Positions 26,011-36,400 of a DNA stretch of 64,000 nucleotides are shown here, in pieces. This DNA is from Sebastes aleutianus (taxonomy: Eukaryota; Chordata; Actinopteri; Perciformes; Sebastidae): positions 29,706,933-29,770,932 of the forward strand of contig CAKAKS010000067.1 of assembly GCA_916700875.1 (NCBI GenBank), read 5' to 3'. A program made the translations under genes and the position numbers. Numbering within the stretch: the stretch's first letter is position 1; each line of letters opens with the position of its first letter. A model generated the notes under the pieces. That model made no database searches. It was given only the letters and a program-made list of their open reading frames with translations, and was not told the origin of the DNA.

Positions 26011-26340
26011 TGTGGCTGATTGAAGGTTTAGTTACGTAACAAACAGACTTATTTTATGTAACAAACTTACTTATTTTAACCCAAACCACAATCTTTTCCT
26101 AAGCCTAACCAAGTTCTTGTGTTGCGTTAAGAAAATCTAAAAACTAAGCAAACTGACATTGGAAGTTTATTTTTTAAAAAGAGACTATATGCATGTAAGG
26201 AGCAAAAACTGACATACCGTCCGTGACACGTCCAAAACTGACACTAAAGGGGTACCTAAAGCTTCACAGTTTAAAGCGTAGTTCCACTGACCAAACGTCG
26301 GTATTTGACGAGTTGGGAGTGAGTGAGAATGTGTTGGTCA
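26011..26340 (-). repeat. Repeat G, right-end copy
   Basis: Contains the core 'CCAAACCACAATCTTTTCCT' (also at about 51225) and ends with 'TATTTGACGAGTTGGGAGTG' plus 'GAGAATGTGTTGG'. That end is the reverse complement of the start of the copy at 18066, so the family is bounded by inverted termini. Confidence 0.6.
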
Positions 26341-27099
26341 CCACGAGTTTCCTCTGGCATAGAACAGAGAGTAGGACAGATGATCAGAGCAAGCCCAGGT
26401 CCAAAGTAACTAAGTGGCCCTCATCATGAGTATGCGTGTTTTATTTGCTTTGAGTGCTCCCCCCAGGTGTATGTCAAAATCTGTTTTTACAAATACTCAT
26501 AACTACTTGACGTTGGATTTTCTCTTAGTTTACTTAAAATGAGATTACACTGCACTATTTCTGAGGCCCCTGAAGTTATAATTGTCTCACACCCAAAGGA
26601 CAGCCTGACAAGACGTGTTAATTTCTTAACAAATGTGTTTCACCACTAGAAAAAGAAGGTAGCAGAGCAGAGATTTGTTCATGTGATAATGTCACATTAA
26701 ACTGCTTTAAAAGTGTAGAGTGGGAATAAGATCTCACTTGCCTTAAATAGCTGTTATAAAGTTGACCGATGATACTTGAGTTTACATCACAAAACAATAA
26801 TTTCTAAAATATAAGTATGTCAGTGGTTTCAGAGGAAAGAAGGAGAGGCAGAATGATGATGGATGATGATGATGATCAACTGCTTTTTTTCACAGCAGAC
26901 CGTCATAACATGTAAAAAAAACAAACATGTGAAACTAATATCAATGCAAACCAGACATCTTACTCTACACTGTAATTCTTCATATAGAACAGCAAATAGA
27001 CCCTCTTTTCCAAGACCTCATAGCAACAGAAACACAAATGGAGAGATGCCTGCGAGCTAGTTCAGGCAGTCAACTCGAGCTGCACCTTTCAAATGACCT
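26341..27099. other. No gene seen; (GAT)n patch
   Basis: A short GATGATGATG run lies at 26851-26876. The 65-codon ORF at 26863-27060 is not supported by any domain or splice structure. Confidence 0.45.
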
Positions 27100-27215
27100 G
27101 AGCACAGCCAATAGGAACGCGCTCTCTCTGAAATGAGCTGTGATTGGTCAAAGTCTCCCATCACAGGCTAGATTTTCAGAGGCCTGAAAACAGAGCCATG
27201 AGGAGGTGCAGAAGT
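27100..27215 (+). mobile_element. TTAA MITE family 'AGCAGCAGTGGG', 3' internal fragment
   Basis: 'GCACAGCCAATAGGAACGC', 'TGTGATTGGTCAAAGTCTCC' and 'CTGAAAACAGAGCCATGAGG' match 58990-59100 in the full copy. The terminus itself is lost and the segment runs into the duplicated 44-bp unit that follows. Confidence 0.75.
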
Positions 27216-27224
27216 CTAGTTTTC

Positions 27225-27354
27225 TGCTCATGGGGAGTGGCCACATGGCGGCTGGTGCCAAGCCCACGCAAAGCAGTTTCACTGGATAGTATATTCCCCT
27301 TGTAGCCAAGGTGCTTATGGGGAGTGGCCACACGGCGGCTGGTGCCAGGCCCAC
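27225..27354. repeat. 87-bp-period direct duplication
   Basis: The units 27225-27268 and 27312-27354 ('ATGGGGAGTGGCCACA', 'GGCGGCTGGTGCCA') are nearly identical and 87 bp apart, with three or four substitutions. Non-coding as far as I can tell. Confidence 0.85.
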
Positions 27355-28197
27355 ACTTAGAAAATCTTCACATCAGTGGCGTCAGGCTCCAAACCAATGC
27401 AGTTTTTGGGGGGAAATATGTTTAATCATCACCCCCAATATCTCATGTAATCATATCTGCAGGAAGTGATGAGGTCGAAGTCTAGACCCCAAACTCTAAC
27501 AATGTTCTGCTGTTGAAATAAACATTTCAAACGTGAGTTGTCTGACTGAACTTCTAAGATAATTTAGATGCACCAATTAGCAAGCTCTAAGCAATGCTAT
27601 TGACTATTGTCAGTGCTAATTTGCACATCTAGCATAGCCTAAATGTTGTTATTTATTTTAATATATGCAGAGCTGTTTTAAGTTTGCAATGGCTTGTCAG
27701 TCACACAAGCATCTAGCTTTTCAGCTAAGCAGCAGATGAGTGTTTTGCACTATTATTGTCAGCTAATCTTCATGAAGAACAATGTAGGTTAGCAAAACGG
27801 AGTAGCCTAATGTCACATGGACATAGAGTGCTACAGGGAGGACTTTTTCCATTGGGTTTTTGATTATTGCGGAAAATAAGCTCTGTGGCAAACAAACGTT
27901 TATGAAATCCCCCCAGTTGTTAGACACTGATCCTTTAAAAATTCAAGTTTTTCATCATGATCTGAACATTCACTGCTGAGACTTCCTCTTGTCAAACTGT
28001 CATCATGCAGGATGATGTGTTTTATGCAAAGAGAGGAGCAACCTGACGGACTACTCATCAACTGAAAACAAACAAGTTCATTCTTGAAATTGGGAGAAAA
28101 CAACTCTTGGCATTGGATGGTTGGCTGCTTGCAACATGTGTGTTTTTAAGGCCGGGCATATTGATTGTTAACATGTGCTCAGCCTTACTGTTTCCAG
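27355..28197. other. Spacer 5' of the gene model
   Basis: No further upstream exon, signal-peptide exon or promoter could be established here. Confidence 0.4.
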
Positions 28198-28256
28198 TGA
28201 TGACTTGGATGTTGGGGTCAAAGTATACCCACCTCCTCAACACACAACATACACTG
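28198..28256 (+). CDS. Candidate upstream exon of the membrane-protein gene
   Basis: A good acceptor (CTTACTGTTTCCAG) and donor (GTATGT) bound 59 bp, open as DDLDVGVKVYPPPQHTTYT. It leaves one base (G) that joins AT of the next candidate exon to give Asp, so the phase fits 28819. The piece resembles the later repeat exons loosely (Asp-Leu, a V-x-V-Y core, then Pro and Tyr), which is why I link it to the same gene. No exon further upstream was found. Alone it could be chance. Confidence 0.4.
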
Positions 28257-28818
28257 GTATGTTGATTGTTGATGATCAACCTATTCTCGTTGTATATGGT
28301 ATACTTTGGAATCTAAAAAAGTGTTAGTATATAAAGTACAGAGAGCAGGAAGAGACAAGAAGTATTGTAAGTGATTGTAATCGACGACGGGTTAAACTGG
28401 TTCGCTGATGGGTGAGCAGAACGAACATACTTCTGGATAATCTAGTATGATTACTGGCAGTCGAGGTGTTGTTGTCAGAAAAACACTGGTCATACCAATG
28501 GGGTTTCTTTACAAGGTAAACCATTTCAAGTATATAAAGTAAATTTTCTATGTAACTGTCTAGGACTTTTTAGTGAGTGCAATTGTCATTTGTGTTTTTA
28601 GAATGAAAGGATACATAGAACAAGTTAAACAGTTCATCTCTTCTGAATAGTTTAGAGTTCAGATTTATTAACTTTCTATATATTAATCAGACACAGACAT
28701 ACAGACAACTGGGTTAGTCTCGCTTGAGAAGGGGTTAAACGATTTTAGAAGCAGGTTAATTACAATTTATCCGATGTCACACTCACTTATAATTAACATT
28801 TTCTTTATTTTCTTACAG

Positions 28819-29130
28819 ATGTGGCATCAAATGGAATGGACTACAAATGTGGATACTACATTGTTTTGAGAGGGGATTGCTCTGGATTACTTGAAATCAT
28901 CCTTCCTTTTTTTGACTGATACTGAGAACGGTGACTATGCAACAGTTACTGTAGAAGTCAAAGTCATGGCAACACAACTGAGGGGGCAGTGATACTGCGA
29001 AGCTGACTCTATTGAACAAAAAGTGAAAGATGAGGGTCACCACAGCTACTATGGTACTGAAGGCAACGTCAGCTGACAAGAAACAAGACAACTGGATTAT
29101 TTGTACAAGAGATACAACTGAACATCCCAT
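28819..29130 (+). pseudogene. Candidate decayed exon with frameshift and three TGA stops
   Basis: Acceptor TTTTCTTACAG and donor GTAAGT bound 312 bp. The entering frame reads VASNGMDYKCGYYIVLRGDC and continues to a T7 run at about 28905, then stops. A one-base shift there opens a second frame (TDTENGDYATVTVEVKVMAT...). That frame continues to the donor apart from three TGA codons and ends in phase 0, exactly the phase of the next exon at 30411. I infer an extracellular-domain exon of the same gene that has lost its reading frame. I do not recognise the domain. Assembly error in the T run could explain the shift but not the three stops. Confidence 0.45.
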
Positions 29131-29618
29131 GTAAGTTGAAATTCTTTAGATATGTAGTGTAGATTTTATTTGTTAAGAGATGTCTGTGCTTGGATTTCAG
29201 TCAGAGACATTAAGGAATTGACAATTTATTGCACATGATTATAGATTTGACGGAAAAGACAAGAATTTGAACAGCAACGAGGGTTCTGTTGCTAGAAATA
29301 ATTCCCTCTAATACAAAATGGTTCAGAATCAGAGATAGCTCTAAACATGCATGGGCATTAGAGCTTAGCAACAACTGACAGCTTATAAATGCCACCTGGT
29401 ACACTTGTACGATACCGTCAGTACAGTCTAGCAATGATATCAGTGATTCTAAATGAGCTTCAGTTAACTGCCCCAACTAACGCAAAGTTTGATTTATGTA
29501 GTACATTGACAAACCTGATTTTAAAGTTGTTAATTTTAAATCAAATGTGGGATAAAGCATTTTTTTTGCATTCTTGTACCATAAGAATGCAAAACTTAAC
29601 TTCGCAGCAGGTGGCAGT

Positions 29619-29702
29619 GACTTAGTGACGTGGTCACGTCTTGACTTAGTGACGTCGTCACGTCTTGACTTAGTAACGTGGTCACGTCTTGACGTAGTGA
29701 TA
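29619..29702. repeat. 24-bp minisatellite with paired TGACG half-sites
   Basis: Three full units plus a partial one of GACTTAGTGACGTGGTCACG-TCTT. Each unit holds the near-palindrome GTGACGTGGTCAC, so CRE-like half-sites (TGACG / CGTCA) recur about every 12 bp. It lies in the intron or interval before exon 30411. The Arg/Asp/Lys-rich minus-strand ORF over it is the array read through. Confidence 0.85.
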
Positions 29703-30410
29703 TCGGTTAGAAGCTGGCAGCTAGAATCAAACACAGGCCGGTGATCCACAGACAGCTTTAATCGTATCGAAACATTTGTATTCATTAAGTTAAATAACCA
29801 CTGTAATGGTAAGGCTATTGATGAAATCGTTGTGTTAAATCTTTGTCCATACCTATATATACTGACATGACAGCAGTGATTCAACGTTTGTTTGTTTGTT
29901 TTTTACTTCCGACAGAGCAGTTAGCCTCTTAGCTTAACTTGTTTACTATTGAGCGATGAATGTGATTTTAATCTTTAGTTTTTTAATGGCTCTTAAATAA
30001 CTGGCTTTTCTAGTCCGGCTACAGTTGATTGGGAGTAACTTTGTTTTGCATGGTACATTGGATTAGAGATTGAATGCAACATGTGTTTCCGTCTTGTCAA
30101 GCGGACAGTTTCATTGCAACGTGGTGGAGGGGATTTACGCCTCTTGCAATATTACAGGCATGCTAAAATCCGAAGCTTTTTAACTTTTATGTAAACAGTC
30201 AGCATCGAAGAGTGTGTTTTGTACTATTATCCGGTATCCTCTTAAACCTTTGGTTTTCTAATTAGATTTTTTTATTTTCTCATTCCAAAATGTCCTTATA
30301 CAGTTGAGTTATTGTACAAAGGTGCCCATCAATGAGTTTAAAAGGTGAAATGTTAATGTCATACAAAAACTTCTGATTGTAATGTAAATATAATTGTTCT
30401 GCTGTTTCAG

Positions 30411-30452
30411 GCAATTGCCTGGCCCAGAGAAGATGAGGAGTTGTCTTTTCCT
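30411..30452 (+). CDS. Exon A1 (42 bp, phase 0-0)
   Basis: Acceptor TTCTGCTGTTTCAG, donor GTGAGT. Encodes AIAWPREDEELSFP. Paralogous to the exon at 31822. Confidence 0.6.
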
Positions 30453-33400
30453 GTGAGTATATTTTTCTCTTTTGGCCTTCATGTTGTACTCCAGCATATC
30501 TGTTGTATAATCACACTGCATTGCTTCAGTTTCACAGATAGACAGACAGACACATTATAAACATCTTTGACATTGCAAACCTAATATTTAACAATGGACT
30601 ATTGGTTATTTTATATTAGAATAAATAAATTTATACTTGTGTTTTCTGTTTATTACAATTCCTATAGGTCCAGTGTGAAACTGACCCCATTGGTTCGGAT
30701 GGAGTTCTGGTGTATGGTCATTCATCTTATCCCATACCTTCTGTAAGTACATACGCATTACAATGAGCATTGACTGTACCTGATGATTTTCCCTGTTATG
30801 TGTTTTAAAATTATGCAGTGCCTTCCCACTTTTTTGGCTTGTGACCCCTAAAAACAAAGACATATATTACATCTGAATGCTTGTCACTTGTTGCATACCT
30901 TTATGGAAGGAATGAGTACAAGAATGCCATACTCAAGTAAAAGTACAGAAATTTGACTCATGCAAAATTAAAGGTACTTGTATAAAAATGTTCTTTGACA
31001 AAAGTAAATAGTATGCCAGTTAAATTAAAGAATCTGCCAATTCTTCTGGAATCAACAGCAGGATATAGCGTCCAAGCTCCAGGTGCTTTATTGGGTGGCC
31101 CCCTCATATACAGTATGACTAGGAGTGAAACTGAAAAACATAAACAAAGAATACAATAAGCAAAATGCATAATCAAATTATTCGCTACAGTATAAACTTC
31201 ACATAGCTACTATGCATCTGTAGTATAATGCTTCAAGGGTACAGTATAACAGCTACTGGATACACAAACTTCTCTAACTGTATATGTAATGATAATAGTC
31301 AATAAGAACAGTAAATGACAATGACATTAACATGCTGTAGATACCTTTTACAGGCTATCTTATGATAGGGGTACAGTAGACATGGCATGTGGTTAACCTA
31401 ACAAGTATAGAAATGAGGCTTTATAAAATATACTTCACAAAAATACAATCCAGATATTGTTCTATGGTGTGTGCTAAACTAATACTTAAAGACGATGTTT
31501 TCGAAGGCATAAACAGAGGAAGAATAACAGCAGATGGCTATTGAGACCATTCAGCAAAAATAGTGGCCGCATACTGAAACTAAAATGGCCGACTTCCTGT
31601 TCCGGGTCAAAGTGCATGTCAAACTAAAAGGAAAAGAAAAAGGCCCAGCAGGGGGCACTACTTCACCAAACCTGAAGGCACAACAACAACACAGAGATAT
31701 ATAATTAACAATATACCAATGGGCCCATCGATGTGTCAAGCAAAGTTTAAGAGGTAAAATGTTAATGTCAAACAACAAACTTGTAACTCTAATATGAAAT
31801 ATTGTTGTTCTGCTGTTACAGCCTCGGTTTCCAATCATACAACCGGAGGAGTTGTCTCTTCCAGTGAGTATTATTATTTCTCTCATTTGGTCTTCATGTT
31901 GTACAGCACATCTGTGGTATAGTCACACGGCATTGTTTCATTTCCACACATGCACACTGCAGAGTTAATATTTAACCTTGAAATAGTGTTTATTTTATAA
32001 CTAGAATAAAATAAATGTATACTCCTGTTCTCTGTTTATTACAATCCCCCTTCTTAGGTCCACCGTGTGCCAAGTCCTACTGATCTGAATGAAGTTGTGG
32101 TGTACGATCATTCATCTTATCCCATACATTCTGTAAGTACACACACATTACAATGAGCATTGACTGTACTGTTGATTTTCCCTGTTATGTGTTTTACATT
32201 TGCTCAGAACAGGAATGTCAAACTCAAGTAAAAGTACTGTCACTTTATAAAGATATTTTACTCAAGTAAATGTAAAAGTACTTGTGTAAAAATGTACTTA
32301 GAAAAAGAACAAATATGTCAATTAAAAAGTACTCTGAGTAAGTTACTGCATTACATTTTTTTCTGAATAAAGTAGAATAAAACATCACCAAAACAGACAA
32401 CATAGAGATGTATAATACAACAATATAGACCCTATAAGCAATGCAGTGGTTGTTGCACCGTAAAGTCCTCCACAATCTGCCTTCGGTTCAACTTCTCTGA
32501 ACGTTCAATTATCAATACATAATATGACCAGTTCACTCAGCCTCTCTGTCGCACTATAACCAGTCCTCTCAGCCTCCGCCTTTAACATTGAGAGCTGAAT
32601 GAGGCTCCGCAGTCACAGCTGTGACAGGGATTATTGTCACAAACAGCAGAAAGGCCTCGCACATTTCACTGAAGGTAAAAGTTCCTCAGTGAAAGCAGAA
32701 GTCACAGCTGGAGGATCCGCCATGAATATTTTAGCATTTAGCATTGTGGGGGGTGTCCTTTAAGTCACTTAGCATGCTCGCCGGGAGGTACGCCAATTCT
32801 AACTGTAACCATACCCCATGATGACGTGATCCTTAATTTGATGGCATTGTTGTGCAATTATGTACTGTTCACTATAAGTGCTAGCCCTGGCCCTGGTGCA
32901 ACCATGTTTACTCTGTAATAAATGTGACTTGAAATGTAATGACGTACAATACTTGAGAAAAAAAAGTAAAAGTAAAATTACTCATTTTTAGTCAAAAAAG
33001 TACAGGTACACAAAAAAACAACTTTGTTACAGTAAATGTATTTTGTTTTACATCCACCCCTGAATACAGAAGTATCATTAATTCACAAGAAAAATGGGAA
33101 AAGATTAGAGGAACATCTGAAATTGTATTGTTTTTTTTCTAATGACCCGTCTGATTTATCTTGCTGTCCTCTGTGGTGCTCCTGACCCCCAGGTTGAGAA
33201 CCACCAGCCTAGAGATCGGGCCTCATCTGTGGATAACTCAAGTGATGTGAGAGGAGGATTGGAGCAGCAGTGGAGCTCAGGTAAATGGAAACAAACCATA
33301 TATATATATATATATATATATAATCATAATAATCTATGAAATATCTTCTTCATTTGAGTTTAATTTACTAAAATCAGAATTCAACTCTTTTCAGAGGAGA

Positions 33401-36400
33401 ACCATAACCAGGAGGAGAACCTTTTATTTCGGCCCCTTGGACACTTGACGCCTGGTGGAGTGCCCGTCACATGGTAATTGCAGTTAATCATAAGTCCCGC
33501 CAAAAGCAACAAATTACAATACATTTTATCCCATTTGAAAGCCAAACTCAGTATTATCTAATTTACCCCAGGACCTGGTTTCACAAAGAGATTTTAGACT
33601 GGTCTTCAGTGTTAGGAAAAATTAAGTAAGAAAAACAAGCGCACAAGAGTGGGACAGTACAAACTCAACCTTGGTCTGTGGCCTATCATAGTTTTTGCAG
33701 AATCATATTCTTCCTTGCAACTCGGTAGCAAATGTTATGAGGCATGGTAACTCCTCCGTACCCTTTGAGCAACACTACCTAGAAAGAGTTATTGGTGACT
33801 GTATTCATCCCATCCCCTCATGACACAATCCCTTCCAAACGCTAATACAAAGTAAGAGATAAGGAACAATAGCTATAGTCCTCATCCTGTGCAAAAATGC
33901 GTTCAGCTAGAAACAAGCATAATCAAGTGGGTATCTTCATCCTGGTATTGTAGCTTTATTGCTAATTTTGACTCCCGGCTAAGCTTAAGTAGCATTTCGG
34001 CACTGACAAAACAGAGATGACAGATCAGAAAGCGCTCATATAGGTCATTTTGGAAGGCAATGACAAAGTATTTTGTTGTAAAAGTATAATGACTTGATTT
34101 ATAAGCTGATATAAGAGGATATATGATGAATTTACGAGCCACTTATAATCAAATAACTATAATAAAATCCTTTGTGAATAATTACAGCAGTGGGCTGTAT
34201 TATGGGAGATTACTAAGCAGGGGGAAATCTTTGTTTTAAATGACAGTATGTTGGTGCCACGATACAACAAACAGACTTAAAGCAGCTTAGAGACGTACCA
34301 ACACATTTATATCAGTTGCAGATTATACTTAATGAAGAGTAAACAGTAATGTGAGTAAGCACACCAAACAAAACTACATGAGCATATTGCAAATCACTTG
34401 AATGATGAATACAAATACAAACATTAATAATTTACAACCTGAATTCATTCTGCACTACTTTTGTGTGGTGTTTTTAGTTGCACTTCATTTGTATTCATAA
34501 ATATGCACATGATGTCAATATGTTGGGGTTGTTCATTTAGGAGGATAGAAGTAAAGATAAGGAGAGTGTATTACTCACTATCATCATCTTTCTAATAACA
34601 CTTCTAACCGTCTTTTTATTAAGACTTTGGGTGGAGCAGTGGAAGAGCACAGTGCAGCTGCCATCAGTGTGATAATGATTCTAAAATGTTAATCATTTAA
34701 AATGCTCAAAGTCTCTGAACTTTTGACTTCTACCTCAGGACCATATTATATTTGTCTTATTTTATGACGTGGGTAGCTGCTTGTAACTGCCCTCGCAGGC
34801 ATAAATTAACATTTATAGGAAAAAGTTATCCACAGTTTGTTTTCAGGGCTTAATAAAATTATTAGTCCACCATGTATGATTGTAAATATACTATATAATT
34901 TATAATCAATGCATTTTACATAAACCCAGGAAACCAACTTAATAATGATGATGCGGGTATTATAGGAATAGTGTGTAATATTTCGAGGGATTTATTAGCA
35001 GAAATGGAATTTATTATTCACAACTATGTTTTCATTAGTGTAAAATCACCTGAAACTAAGAATTGTTGTGTTTTCGTTAGCTTAGAATGAGCCCTTCATA
35101 TCTACATAGGGAGCTGGGTTGCGTTCGAATAGTCCTTTTTGCTTAGGAAGGTTCCTAACTGAGTGAAATGACCCGGAAGTACCTCAGTAGCAGCCATGAC
35201 AAGAGCTGTTCGAATTCACCAAAAGTTAAGGAAAGGAGCGTCAATGCTTCCTTTATTATCTCCTTTAGCATAGGATACACTGGACCATCCTTTACCAAAG
35301 GAAAGGAGAGAATGACATCCCATAATTCCTTGCGGCCGCAGCATTTAAAGCGACGCACCATTCGGCCGTTCATAATAACAAACTATATGCTTATCTTGCA
35401 TATTATTTTGATACGCTCATACACTAATTGGGATTCATGTTTAATATGATTCGACAGTGACAACCATTTCGTTTCACTTTATTTTTAATTAATTATTTAT
35501 TTCGAACATGTAACAAATACCTCAGTAAAAAACAAAACAAGAATAACTAATAAAATGAACAGTAAACAATCAATTAACAAATAATCAACACAAATACATA
35601 TTACGAATATTTCGAAAAGAAGTTGGAAGAAGTACAGCCTACACTTACAGTATATGGTCCTACCCCTTCTCCATAGCTCCAACAAATAACTCAATATTTA
35701 TCATATATTCCTGTTTATTTCAATTCCAACCTTGGTAATGAAGTGATATTTTTCCACGTTATGTCAGATGATCCTTTATTATCTGTTGATAGAGTGTTCC
35801 AGCAGCAGGAGGAGGAGCTGTGGTATCTCTCTTTCACACACCGCAGGTGAAGGAGTCTGTCACTGAAGGAGCTATTTAATAACGCACGGGGGGTGGAGCG
35901 TTCTTTGTAGTCCATCTTCAGAACATTGTAGTTTCACCACAGCAAACTGACGTCACTAACATCTGCCGCCGTCGCATCATAATGACGGAGTCTAGTGAAA
36001 GAGCAGTCGGATTCTCCTAACACCGCTGTTGTCTTTTCCTAACTCCTTCTGAATTCTCCTTCTCATCTTTCCTTGACCTCATGACGTTTTCCACTGAGGT
36101 CAAGGAAAAGTGGTTAGGAAAAGACGTTAGGACGTAATTATTTGACTATTCGAACGCAGCCCTGGTCCTCTTCACAGAGTCCGCCATGTTGCTCCGACAT
36201 GTTTCTACAGTAGCCTAGAACGGACAAACCAAACACTGGTTCTAGAGAGAGCCTTTTGTATTTTTACGTTACCTGAAGGCCACCGTAGTTCTCTGACACA
36301 CTTGTGAAACTGCGGTAACTATGAGTTGCAGAGTGCAAAACCGTGGTACCGCCAGCCGCCGTCTGACTTCCGTTGGTCCTAAAGTTATGTTATTATAGTA

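Larger units (their letters stand above)
31715..32210 (+). repeat. Tandem genomic duplication carrying exons A2/B2
   Basis: This segment parallels 30310-30826. The exons match, and so do the flanking intron texts ('GGTAAAATGTTAATGTCA', 'TTGTTCTGCTGTTACAG', 'ATTACAATGAGCATTGACTG', 'TTTTCCCTGTTATGTG'). The offset changes from about 1411 to 1390 bp because of indels. This shows the exon pair was duplicated as DNA together with its introns. Confidence 0.85.

Noticed and set aside
28819..29130. Three in-frame TGA codons considered as selenocysteine or as mitochondrial Trp codons
   Set aside because: There is also a frameshift, no SECIS-like element was identified, and the translation does not resemble a mitochondrial protein; ordinary decay is simpler.
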